A stretch of DNA of 64,000 nucleotides from CAVUCH01 sp963739995 (GTDB lineage: Bacteria; Acidobacteriota; Vicinamibacteria; Vicinamibacterales; JAENWD01), in the NCBI GenBank assembly GCA_963739995.1, contig CAVUCH010000018.1, forward strand, positions 308,643 to 372,642. The letters are read 5' to 3'. Under the pieces are notes generated by a model, which had not been told where the DNA came from, made no database searches, and saw nothing but the letters and a program-made list of their open reading frames with translations. Positions 43,969-51,649 of the stretch are shown piece by piece. Position 1 is the first letter of the stretch; every line of letters begins with the position of its first letter. A program made the position numbers and the translations under genes.

Positions 43969-44173
43969 GTAGAGCTCCCATCGCGTTGATCAGGTCGAGT
44001 TTGACCTGCAGCCAGTCGCAAGTCGCGTGCCCGGCCCCGCCCACCTGCACCAGGGCGAGCGGGTCCGCGCACGGACTATATCCTTCGCCACCCGCAGGGA
44101 CAAGTCGCGCCACTGCCGGTCGCGGTGTCAATTCTGACCCTCGCGTGCATCCGATCGGTGCACGCGCGGGGGG

Positions 44174-46003
44174 TCACACCCCATCCAGCACCGCCAGCAC
44201 GGATGCCATCGGTCCCCCGATCTGCAGCCCTTGCGCACGGCCGCGCAGCTCGCGTGCGATCTCCTGCGCAATGGCAATGCCTTCGGCGACGGCCGCATCC
44301 TGACCGTCGACCCGCCGCATGCGCGCGAGCAGCGGCTCGGGCACCCGAATGTTCGGCACCTCGTTCGCGAGGTACTCGGCGTGGAGCAGGCTGTCGAAAG
44401 GCCGCACCGCGGCAATGATCGGCACCGGCACGTGGGCCGTGCGGCGCCGGAAGAGATCGAACGCCTCCAGGTCGTACACGGGGGGCGTGACGGCGAACTC
44501 GGCGCCGGCCTCGGCCTTGTACTCGAACCGCCGGACTTCCTCGTCCAGACCTGGCGCACCGGGGTTTGCGATGACCCCGACGTGGAAGGCCGTCGGCGCG
44601 CCGATCGCCTGCCCGCCCACGTCGCACCCCCGGTTGAGGCGCGACACGGCGTTCGTGAGGCCGATCGAATCGACGTCGAAAACAACGGACGCGTCCGAGT
44701 AATCGCCCGACTTACGCGGATCGCCCGTGAAGATCAGGAGGTTGCGCAGACCAATCGCGTGGGCGCCGAGCAGATCGGACTGCATGCCGAGCAGGTAGCG
44801 GTCGCGACACGCGTACTGCAGGACCGGCTCGATGCCGGCCTGCTGCTGCACGAGCACGGCGAGCGACAGCGCGCTCATGCGGGCGCCGCCGCGCGGTCCG
44901 TCGCTGATCGTGACGACGTCCACGCCGCGGATTTTCAGCCGCTGCGCGCAGGCGATCGCCGGCGATGCGTCGTAGCCGACGGGTGGCGGCAGTTCCGCCG
45001 CGAGGACGAAGGTCCCGCGTGCCAGCGCGTGCGCCATCCGCGACTTCTCGGTTCGAGGCACGGGCGCCGCGGCCGGCGGCTCCACCGTCACGGTCGCCGT
45101 CCCCGGCGGGCGCTCCGTCGTCGCCGGCGCGTGTGCGACCGCCTGCACCGCACGCTTGATCTGCCGAATGTGCTCGGGAGTGGTGCCGCAGCAGCCGCCG
45201 ACCAGGCGTACGCCCTGCGCGACGAACCGTCGCGCGTACGACGCCATGTACTCGGGCGACGACAGGTATATCGTGCGGCCCTCGATGTCCCGCGGCCGGC
45301 CGGCATTCGGCTGTGCGGAGAGCGGGACGTGCACGCTCTGCTCGATGCGATCGATCGTCTCCAGCATCGGCGCGGGGCCCACGCTGCAGTTCAGCCCGAC
45401 AATCGTGGCGCCCCGCGTCACGAGCGCCGGCGCGAACTTCTCCGGCGGCGTGCCATCAAGGGTGTTGCCGTCCTCCTCGGTCGTCATCTGCGCCACGATC
45501 GGCAGATCGCTGACGGAGCGTACGGCCGCAATCGCCGCTCCGATCTCGTTGAGATCACGGAACGTCTCGAGCACGAAGAGGTCCACGCCGCCCGCGAGCA
45601 GTGCCTCGGCCTGTTCGCGGAAGTACGCTTGCGCCTCGTCGACGCCGATCTTGCCCCACGGCTCGATACGAATGCCGAGCGGGCCGATGGCGCCAGCCAC
45701 GTACACCTGTTCGCGCGCGGCCTGACGTGCGATACGCGCGCCCGCCACATTGATGGCGTGGAGCTTGTCGGCAACCCCGAAGGCCGCGAGCTTCAGTCGG
45801 TTTGCGCCGAAGGTGTTCGTTTCGAGCACGTCGGCGCCGGCGCGGACGTACTCGCGGTGCACGCCACCCACGAGGTCGGGATCCGCCAGATTCAGCGCGT
45901 CGAACGACTTGTTGACGAAGACGCCCTTCGCGTAGAGCATCGTGCCCATGGCGCCGTCGCACACGAGCACCCGTCCCTCGAGCGCCTCCACGAATGGCTT
46001 CAT
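44174..46003 (-). CDS. Bifunctional homocysteine S-methyltransferase / methylenetetrahydrofolate reductase
   Basis: A 609-residue fusion. The N-terminal half (to about 300) is a homocysteine methyltransferase TIM barrel with DGAMGTML and the zinc-ligand sets GLNCSVG (about 205) and GGCCGTTPEHI (about 270). The C-terminal half (about 330-605) matches MetF: GVDVVTISDGPRG and LLIFTGDPRKSGDY. The same fusion is known from YitJ-type proteins. It links folate one-carbon units to methionine synthesis. ATG at 46003 overlaps the preceding metallophosphoesterase stop by 1 bp (TGATG), so the two are coupled. Confidence 0.93.
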   Translation of the reverse strand: MKPFVEALEGRVLVCDGAMGTMLYAKGVFVNKSFDALNLADPDLVGGVHREYVRAGADVLETNTFGANRLKLAAFGVADKLHAINVAGARIARQAAREQVYVAGAIGPLGIRIEPWGKIGVDEAQAYFREQAEALLAGGVDLFVLETFRDLNEIGAAIAAVRSVSDLPIVAQMTTEEDGNTLDGTPPEKFAPALVTRGATIVGLNCSVGPAPMLETIDRIEQSVHVPLSAQPNAGRPRDIEGRTIYLSSPEYMASYARRFVAQGVRLVGGCCGTTPEHIRQIKRAVQAVAHAPATTERPPGTATVTVEPPAAAPVPRTEKSRMAHALARGTFVLAAELPPPVGYDASPAIACAQRLKIRGVDVVTISDGPRGGARMSALSLAVLVQQQAGIEPVLQYACRDRYLLGMQSDLLGAHAIGLRNLLIFTGDPRKSGDYSDASVVFDVDSIGLTNAVSRLNRGCDVGGQAIGAPTAFHVGVIANPGAPGLDEEVRRFEYKAEAGAEFAVTPPVYDLEAFDLFRRRTAHVPVPIIAAVRPFDSLLHAEYLANEVPNIRVPEPLLARMRRVDGQDAAVAEGIAIAQEIARELRGRAQGLQIGGPMASVLAVLDGV

Positions 46004-46728
46004 CACGCGGCCTGGGGAAGATCGATCCTGCGCCAGCGGAACGTGTCCGCGTCGACGATCAGGTAGGAGCGGGAGATGCGATCCACGCACACCGAAGGCA
46101 CGCCGCCGTAGAGGTTTTCGGCATACCGGTGATGGTGGCCGCAGAGGTGCAGGCGTGGGCGCAGTGCGGCGAGCACCTCGTTGATCGGGGTCTGGCCCGC
46201 GTCGCGCCGCCGGCCGCCACCGTAATAGTCATCGGCCTCCACGTAGAAGGGCCGAGGCGCCTCGTGCGTCAGCAGGATGTCCACGCCTGTGCGCCGCAGC
46301 AGCGCATTGACCTCGTCCCGAACGAAGTGGCGGCGCTTGTCGTTGCGGATCGTGCGGCCGGTCGCCTCCGCCGCCCTCGTGAGGTGGCCGGGATACGGCA
46401 GGTCTGCCGGGTGGAAGTGGTACCACGTCGGCGCGTACGTGCCGCCCAGCCCTGCCACCGTCAGCGGCCCGACGCGAGCGGCGGTGCCGTTCGCGATGTA
46501 GTGCAGGTTGGCGATCACGCGCGAGCCGCTGGCCATCGCGGTCACCTCCTCGAAATTCTCGTTGTTGCCCTTGATCCAGTAGAGCGGCACCGGCGGCTCG
46601 GGGTACATGCCCGCGCGGCTCGCCAAGTCGCCGACGCACAGCCAGAACGGCAGGTCGGAGTGGCAGCTCATCGCGAGGCGCATCGCCTCGAAATTCCCGT
46701 GCACATCCGCGAGCACACCAAACTGCAT
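46003..46728 (-). CDS. Calcineurin-like metallophosphoesterase
   Basis: A 241-residue enzyme with the complete set of metallophosphoesterase motifs: DVHGN (8-12), GDLAS, GNNENF, LTHEAP and CGHHHR. It binds two metals and cleaves phosphoester bonds. The substrate is unknown. Its gene is translationally coupled to the methionine-cycle fusion (TGATG). The start ATG at 46728 lies 120 bp from nuoI on the same strand. Confidence 0.92.
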   Translation of the reverse strand: MQFGVLADVHGNFEAMRLAMSCHSDLPFWLCVGDLASRAGMYPEPPVPLYWIKGNNENFEEVTAMASGSRVIANLHYIANGTAARVGPLTVAGLGGTYAPTWYHFHPADLPYPGHLTRAAEATGRTIRNDKRRHFVRDEVNALLRRTGVDILLTHEAPRPFYVEADDYYGGGRRRDAGQTPINEVLAALRPRLHLCGHHHRYAENLYGGVPSVCVDRISRSYLIVDADTFRWRRIDLPQAA

Positions 46729-46848
46729 CTGTTATCCGAGGCCACAATCGAGATCGGGAGGTGTTTCCAATAATCTGCTGCGCCTTCCGCCGGCAGAGAG
46801 CGCAGTAACTGCGGATATCTCCGACCTCTGCTGGGCGCGGGGGGACGC

Positions 46849-47289
46849 CTACTTCGCGGCGGCCAGCGGCGTCGTGGCGGCCGGCACGAGCAGGTCTGCC
46901 TTGTCCCAGATGAAGTCGTCCTTGCTGTAGACGGCCAGCTCGTAGTCCTTGCCCATGAAGATGGCGGACACCGGGCAGGCCTCCTCGCAGTAGCCGCAGA
47001 AGATGCAGCGGGTCTTGTGAATCTGGTAGACCTGCGCGTAGCGCGGCCCCGCCTGCACCGAGCCGTCGTTCTCGGCCGCCTCGAGGTAGATGGCGTCCGC
47101 CGGGCATGCCACCGCGCAGAGGCCGCAGGCGACACACTTCTCGAGGCCGTTCTCGTCCCGCATCAGCACCTGTTTGCCGCGGTACTTGGGGAACATCGGG
47201 ACCTTCTGGTCCGGATAATTGACAGTGATAGGCTTCTTGAAGATGTGCTTGAACGTGGTGGCAAAGCCGATCGCGAACTCGCGCAGCAT
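46849..47289 (-). CDS. nuoI: NADH-quinone oxidoreductase subunit I (NuoI)
   Basis: About 146 residues with two 4Fe-4S binding clusters: CVACGLCAVACPAD (near residues 52-65) and CIFCGYCEEACPVS (near 95-108). The N-terminal segment is typical of NuoI. It carries electrons between iron-sulfur clusters N6a and N6b in Complex I. No other nuo gene is in the window, so it is an orphan or its operon is elsewhere. ATG at 47289 is preferred because GGAG lies 8 nt upstream. A GTG 9 bp further upstream would leave the Shine-Dalgarno too close. Confidence 0.9.
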   Translation of the reverse strand: MLREFAIGFATTFKHIFKKPITVNYPDQKVPMFPKYRGKQVLMRDENGLEKCVACGLCAVACPADAIYLEAAENDGSVQAGPRYAQVYQIHKTRCIFCGYCEEACPVSAIFMGKDYELAVYSKDDFIWDKADLLVPAATTPLAAAK

Positions 47290-47428
47290 GTACGGCACTC
47301 CAGGGGCGACACCATCAGCCGGACGGCTGAAAAAACAGCTCTAATCATACCATTCGGTCCCGGCCGGGCTTCGGGTGCGGGCTGGCGAGATGGCTCCGGC
47401 ATGCGGCGGGCAGCCGGGCAGCGGGTGG

Positions 47429-47434
47429 TACAAT
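47429..47434 (+). promoter_or_regulatory. -10 element before the LytS-type kinase
   Basis: TACAAT (47429-47434) precedes the GTG at 47445 by 10 nt. Leader length would be near zero and no Shine-Dalgarno is visible, so the two-component operon may be translated from a leaderless message. Confidence 0.45.
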
Positions 47435-47444
47435 CCCTGGTCTC

Positions 47445-48764
47445 GTGGAACCGAAAATCCTCACGGCGCAGCAGGTCCTGCTGACCACACTCGTGTTCAA
47501 GCTGGCGGTCATGGCGCTGCTGGCCACGATGCTGGTGCGCTATCGCCGGTTCCGGCACATTCTCATCTTCGAGCGACGCGGCCTGAGAGATCGCCTGATC
47601 TTCGCGTTTGCGCTCGGCATTCCCCTGGCCGCGGGTGCCCTGTCGCGGGTGCTGCTGCATTACGACGCGGCAGACCTGACGCTCGAGGGCGCCTTTCTCG
47701 TCGGCCTCATCGGCGGACCGTATGCCGGCGCGATTGTGGGAGCCGCGGTCGCGTTGCCCGCACTCTTCGCCGGCGAGTTCATCGCCCTTCCCTTCGCCGT
47801 CGGCTGCGGCTTCGCCGGGGGAGGGTTGCGCGAGTTGTGCCCGAAGGAGGCCATCTGGCACTTCTCGCCGTTCGTCTTCTCGAGCCTGCCACGCCGCCTC
47901 TGGCAGCTGTTCAGGCGTTTCGAGATGGACTGGCAGGTCATCCTGCTGCTCGCGCCCGTCGCCCTCGAGCTGCTGCGTCAGCTGCTTGGACACCGGTTCG
48001 GCGCGCACCGCCTGTTCTACCTGGCACCCACGAGCGCGCTGGTCCTCGGGCTGATCGTCCTTGCCACCGTGCTGTGCGTGGCGGCGCCCATCAAGATCTG
48101 GAACAACGCGCGCATCGAGCATCGGCTCCAGGAACAGGAGACGCTGCTGATGGCGGCGCGGCTCTCGGCGCTGGCGAACCAGATCAATCCGCACTTCCTG
48201 TTCAACACGCTGGCGTCCATCGCCTCGCTCGTCCGTTCCCAGCCCGAGACCGCGCGGATGGTGATCCATCGGCTGTCGGCACTGCTCCGCCGCCTCATGC
48301 GGAGCCAGGATCATTTCGTCGCCCTGCGCGAAGAGCTATCGTCCATCGACGAATACCTCGATATCGAGGTGATCCGGTTCGGGCCGCAGCTGCGCGTCCA
48401 GAAGGAGATCGACCCGGCGACGCTCGACGTGCTGGTTCCGAGCATGATCCTGCAGCCCATCATCGAGAACTCGATCAAGCACGGGCTCTCACGCAAGATC
48501 GGCGGAGGGCGCATCCTGATCCGCACGAAACGGCGGGACAGCGCCGCCCTCATCGAGATCCTGGACGACGGGCTCGGCATGACGCCGGAGCGGCTCAGCG
48601 AGGCGTTCCAGGGCGGCATCGGCCTCAGCAACGTGGGCGAACGCCTGCGCGTGATCTACGGCGAGAGTTGTCAGATACGGCTGGAGAGCACCCTCGACCG
48701 GGGTACGACCGTCACGATGGAGATCCCGCACACCGCTACGGCCGAGGTGCGCGCGAGTGCCTGA
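47445..48764 (+). CDS. Sensor histidine kinase of the LytS/YehU family
   Basis: A 439-residue kinase. The N-terminal part (about 15-225) has six hydrophobic segments of the 5TMR-LYT type. The cytoplasmic part holds the phosphoacceptor motif NQINPHFLFNTL (histidine about residue 249) and an ATPase region with IIENSIKHGL (about 344) and a GLG-type G box. The response regulator follows with an 8-bp overlap. The signal is unknown; LytS relatives respond to membrane potential or small metabolites. Confidence 0.93.
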   Translation: MEPKILTAQQVLLTTLVFKLAVMALLATMLVRYRRFRHILIFERRGLRDRLIFAFALGIPLAAGALSRVLLHYDAADLTLEGAFLVGLIGGPYAGAIVGAAVALPALFAGEFIALPFAVGCGFAGGGLRELCPKEAIWHFSPFVFSSLPRRLWQLFRRFEMDWQVILLLAPVALELLRQLLGHRFGAHRLFYLAPTSALVLGLIVLATVLCVAAPIKIWNNARIEHRLQEQETLLMAARLSALANQINPHFLFNTLASIASLVRSQPETARMVIHRLSALLRRLMRSQDHFVALREELSSIDEYLDIEVIRFGPQLRVQKEIDPATLDVLVPSMILQPIIENSIKHGLSRKIGGGRILIRTKRRDSAALIEILDDGLGMTPERLSEAFQGGIGLSNVGERLRVIYGESCQIRLESTLDRGTTVTMEIPHTATAEVRASA

Positions 48765-49533
48765 CCCTGATCTCCGGGCCGTGGTGGTCGACGATGAGCC
48801 GCTGGCCCGCGAGGAGATCTGTTACCTGCTGGAGGAGATGGACGGCGTCACAGTCGTGGCCCAGGCGGGGAACGGGCCGGACGCTCTGGTGGTTGTGGAC
48901 GAACACGAGCCGGATCTCGTGTTCCTGGATGTGCAGATGCCCGGACTCACGGGTTTCGAGGTGGCCCGGCGCCTGGTCGCGTCCGGCCCCCCGGTGGCTA
49001 TCGTGTTCGTCACCGCCTACGACCGGCACGCCATAGAGGCGTTCGAAGTAAACGCGGTGGATTATCTGCTCAAACCGGTCGACAGCGCGCGCCTCGAAAC
49101 CGCCGTCCAGCGCGTGCGACAGCGCCGCTTGACGGCACGGCCTCTGAACGATCAGTTGGAGCGAATCGTCCAACTCGTGGAGGGACGACAGGGCCGACGC
49201 GAACAGGTGGCGGTCAAGGTCGGGGAACGATATCTGCTGGTGCAGGCCGACGACATCATATTTGCGTCGATGGTCGACGAGTCGATTAATATTGTGACAA
49301 GCCAGATTAACGGCTCGGGTAACTTCCGGACCCTCGACGAACTGCAGGCCCGGCTGGATCCTGCGCGGTTCTGGCGCGTTCACCGGTCGCATCTGGTGAA
49401 CATCAATAAAGTCAAGGAGATAGTCCCCTGGTTCAGCAGGAATTACATCCTGAGGATGAAGGACGCGAAAGCCACGGAGATTCCGGTCAGCCGGTCGCAG
49501 ACGCGTCGGCTCCGCGACTACCTGAAGTTGTAG
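48757..49533 (+). CDS. LytTR-family response regulator
   Basis: A 258-residue regulator. The receiver domain (about 5-120) has the acidic pocket VDDEP, the phosphoacceptor D58 in VFLDVQMPG, and the conserved lysine in YLLKPVD. The LytTR DNA-binding domain (about 155-258) contains the typical RTLDELQARLDPARFWRVHRS and LVNINKVKEIV. The GTG start overlaps the kinase gene, so the pair are co-translated. LytTR domains bind direct repeats in promoters. Confidence 0.95.
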   Translation: MPDPDLRAVVVDDEPLAREEICYLLEEMDGVTVVAQAGNGPDALVVVDEHEPDLVFLDVQMPGLTGFEVARRLVASGPPVAIVFVTAYDRHAIEAFEVNAVDYLLKPVDSARLETAVQRVRQRRLTARPLNDQLERIVQLVEGRQGRREQVAVKVGERYLLVQADDIIFASMVDESINIVTSQINGSGNFRTLDELQARLDPARFWRVHRSHLVNINKVKEIVPWFSRNYILRMKDAKATEIPVSRSQTRRLRDYLKL

Positions 49534-49577
49534 CCGCCAGCGCTGCGGAGCCGCGCGCTGTCGACGTCACGGGTGGC

Positions 49578-50318
49578 GTGAATGCTGGCCGAACCGAGCA
49601 CGACGCCGGCGCGACCGACGTGACACGCGCGTCGGACGAGCACGTGGTCGGCGAGCCGAGAATCCTGGCCGCACCGGCAACCGGCCTGTACGATGACGGG
49701 AGCCCGTATGCACAGGCGTACGTGCCGGCGTACGCGAGAGCCGGCGCACCGCGAATGCGCGAGGAAGCCGTCAGCCGGCGCGCCGAAGCATCGTTGACGC
49801 TGACGCAGGTACGCGACGAGCTCGTGGCCTGGGTGAAGACGCTGTTCTCAGCGGCGGTGTACGCAACCCTGATTGTGACCTTCGGCTTCCAGGTGGCGCG
49901 CGTCGAGGGACAGAGCATGGCGCCGACGCTGGCGGATCAGGATCGGCTGATCGTGAACAAGCTGGCGTATCGCATCGGGGATCCCCGCCGGGGGGACATC
50001 GTGATGCTCTACTACCCGATCAACCCCGAGAAGTCGTTCGTGAAGCGGGTCATCGCCGAAGAGAACGACGTCGTGCGCATCGTGGACGGTCGGGTATACG
50101 TGAACGACGTGCCGTTGCGCGACGACTACGTGCAGCCCGACTATCGGAGCCACGACGACTTCGGTCCGCAGGTCGTACCGGAAGGCTACTACTTCGTCAT
50201 GGGCGACCACCGGAACAGCAGCTCCGACAGCCGGCACTGGGGCATGGTCCCGAAGAAGTACGTGATTGGCAAGGTGCAGGTCCGCTGGTGGCCTGTGCCC
50301 CACGCGCGCATTTTCTGA
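49578..50318 (+). CDS. lepB: Signal peptidase I
   Basis: A 246-residue inner-membrane protease with a transmembrane helix (about 86-104), the nucleophile motif VEGQSMAPTL (S113), and the general base lysine in FVKRVIA (K156). The later boxes GDIVML and GDHRNSSSDSR are typical. It removes signal peptides from exported proteins. GTG at 49578 gives a long, disordered N-terminal extension of about 60 residues. An ATG at residue 60 (49755) would give a standard-length enzyme. The start is therefore uncertain. It lies 44 bp after the response regulator. Confidence 0.93.
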   Translation: MNAGRTEHDAGATDVTRASDEHVVGEPRILAAPATGLYDDGSPYAQAYVPAYARAGAPRMREEAVSRRAEASLTLTQVRDELVAWVKTLFSAAVYATLIVTFGFQVARVEGQSMAPTLADQDRLIVNKLAYRIGDPRRGDIVMLYYPINPEKSFVKRVIAEENDVVRIVDGRVYVNDVPLRDDYVQPDYRSHDDFGPQVVPEGYYFVMGDHRNSSSDSRHWGMVPKKYVIGKVQVRWWPVPHARIF

Positions 50319-50336
50319 GACGGCGGGCTGACGCGC

Positions 50337-50855
50337 TCACCGTGAGCGACGGAAATGCCCGCTGCGTCCTCCACGCTTTTCCACCAGGCAGATCTCCCCG
50401 ATCACCATCTCGCGGTCGGCAGCCTTGAGCATGTCGTAGATGGTGAGCGCCGCCGCCGATACCGCGGTCAGCGCTTCCATCTCGACGCCGGTCCGGGCGG
50501 TTGTGCGCGCGGTTGCCGTGATGCGGTAGCCACGGCGGGTGGCGGCAATATCGACATCCACGTGTGTCAGCGCGATCGAGTGGCACAACGGGATGATCTC
50601 GCTGGTGCGCTTCGCGGCCATGATACCCGCCAGCCGGGCGGCTTCGAGGGGGTTCCCCTTGCGCAGCTGGCCGCTCCGCACCAGGCGCTGCACGGCCGGG
50701 CTCACCGTGATTGCGCCGCGCGCCACCGCTTCCCGCGCGGTGATCGGCTTGTCGCCGACATCCACCATCCGCAGGCGGCCCGCCGCATCCACGTGTGTGA
50801 GCTCGGGAGATCCCGCTGTCACCGCCGCTCGTCTGGCCATCGGTCTCCCTGTCAA
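50337..50855 (-). CDS. moaC: Cyclic pyranopterin monophosphate synthase MoaC
   Basis: A 172-residue MoaC protein: VDVGDKPITAREAVARG near residue 31, the active-site region AAKRTSEIIPLCHSIALTHV, and GVEMEALTAVSAAALTIYDMLKA with the catalytic/structural residues. It acts in molybdenum cofactor synthesis, converting the MoaA product to cPMP. It is downstream of rex and overlaps it by 4 bp (ATGA), which suggests redox-linked co-expression. The gene is convergent with signal peptidase I. Confidence 0.96.
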   Translation of the reverse strand: MTGRPMARRAAVTAGSPELTHVDAAGRLRMVDVGDKPITAREAVARGAITVSPAVQRLVRSGQLRKGNPLEAARLAGIMAAKRTSEIIPLCHSIALTHVDVDIAATRRGYRITATARTTARTGVEMEALTAVSAAALTIYDMLKAADREMVIGEICLVEKRGGRSGHFRRSR

Positions 50856-51529
50856 GCGGAAGGGGCGGCGGAAGCCTCACCGCGCGCTAGAAAGAATGAG
50901 AGGCTTTCGAGTGAGACGGTCAGATCGACACTCTTCAGCTTCACGTCCGGAGGCACGTTCAGGGCGCCGGGCGAGAAGTTCAGGATGGCCTTGATGCCGG
51001 CGGCCACCACGAGGTCGATCACGGGTTGCGCGGCGGAGGCCGGCACCGCGATGACCGCGATGCTCACGCGCTCCTGCCGTACGATGCGCTTCAGCTGACG
51101 GATGTCGTGAATCGCGACCCCGGCCCGCGAGACATGTCCCACCTTCCCGTTGTGTGTATCGAACAGCGCAACGATTTCGAAGCCCTCCTTACGGAACCCA
51201 TGATAGTCGGCCAGCGCGAGCCCGAGATTGCCGGCGCCCATGATGGCCACCCGCAGGCGGCGATCGAGACCCAGGATGTGGCGCAGGTCCCGCCGCAGAT
51301 CCTTGACGTAGTACCCCACGCCGCGAACGCCGAACTCGCCGAAACAGGCGAGGTCCTTGCGGATCTGCGCCGCATTGAGCTTGAACCCCTCGGCCAGGCC
51401 CTGCGAGGAGATCGTCTCCACGCCGGCAGCCTCGAGCTCCGTCAGGCACCGCAGGTAGATGGAGAGGCGGTTCGTCGTGAGCTCGGAGACCGGTTCGTGG
51501 GCTGGTCGGGGTTTGTTCACGGCTTTCAC
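50852..51529 (-). CDS. rex: Redox-sensing transcriptional repressor Rex
   Basis: About 225 residues in the Rex layout: an N-terminal winged helix (LTTNRLSIYLRCLTELEAAG..., GLAEGFKLNAAQIRKDLACFG) and a Rossmann NAD(H) domain with VAIMGAGNLG. Rex senses the NADH/NAD+ ratio and represses respiratory and fermentative genes. GTG at 51529 is preferred. The longer reading from 51586 adds an N-terminus not typical of the family. The start region coincides with an imperfect TTGT(N11)ACAA repeat, so autoregulation is possible. It is coupled with moaC. Confidence 0.93.
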   Translation of the reverse strand: MKAVNKPRPAHEPVSELTTNRLSIYLRCLTELEAAGVETISSQGLAEGFKLNAAQIRKDLACFGEFGVRGVGYYVKDLRRDLRHILGLDRRLRVAIMGAGNLGLALADYHGFRKEGFEIVALFDTHNGKVGHVSRAGVAIHDIRQLKRIVRQERVSIAVIAVPASAAQPVIDLVVAAGIKAILNFSPGALNVPPDVKLKSVDLTVSLESLSFFLARGEASAAPSA

Positions 51530-51531
51530 AA
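51513..51531. promoter_or_regulatory. Imperfect Rex operator-like repeat
   Basis: The minus strand reads TTGTGAAAGCCGTGAACAA, an inverted TTGT/ACAA pair separated by 11 nt. The Rex consensus is about TTGTGAA-N4-TTCACAA. One half matches well, the other only in ACAA. It overlaps the proposed rex start codon. Assignment is tentative. Confidence 0.25.
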
Positions 51532-51635
51532 GACTGGTAATTATCGCATAGGGCTCCGCCGCGACCGCGCGGCAACAGCCCTGCAACCGCCCGAAATGCG
51601 CCGCATCGCTGCCGATCGCGCCCCTAACGGCATGC

Positions 51636-51641
51636 TAGAAT
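51636..51641 (+). promoter_or_regulatory. -10 element before the OPT transporter
   Basis: TAGAAT at 51636-51641 is followed after 8 nt by the ATG at 51650. There is no Shine-Dalgarno. It fits the leaderless pattern seen upstream of other genes here. Confidence 0.4.
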
Positions 51642-51649
51642 CCGCGGCC

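Noticed and set aside
43940..44131. 63-residue minus-strand frame overlapping the start of the methyltransferase gene
   Set aside because: It has no homology that I recognise and overlaps a real gene in another frame. There is no own Shine-Dalgarno.
43969..44173. tRNA or small RNA gene between the methyltransferase and the methionine-cycle fusion
   Set aside because: I looked for cloverleaf arms and a CCA end in both strands and found none. Only short GC-rich stretches are present.
44231..46066. 611-residue open frame opposite the homocysteine methyltransferase/MetF fusion
   Set aside because: Antisense shadow. The minus strand holds all catalytic motifs.
50334..50348. Terminator between signal peptidase I and moaC
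   Set aside because: CGCTCAC-C-GTGAGCG is symmetric but the centre is a single base and it lies partly in the moaC stop. No U-tract.
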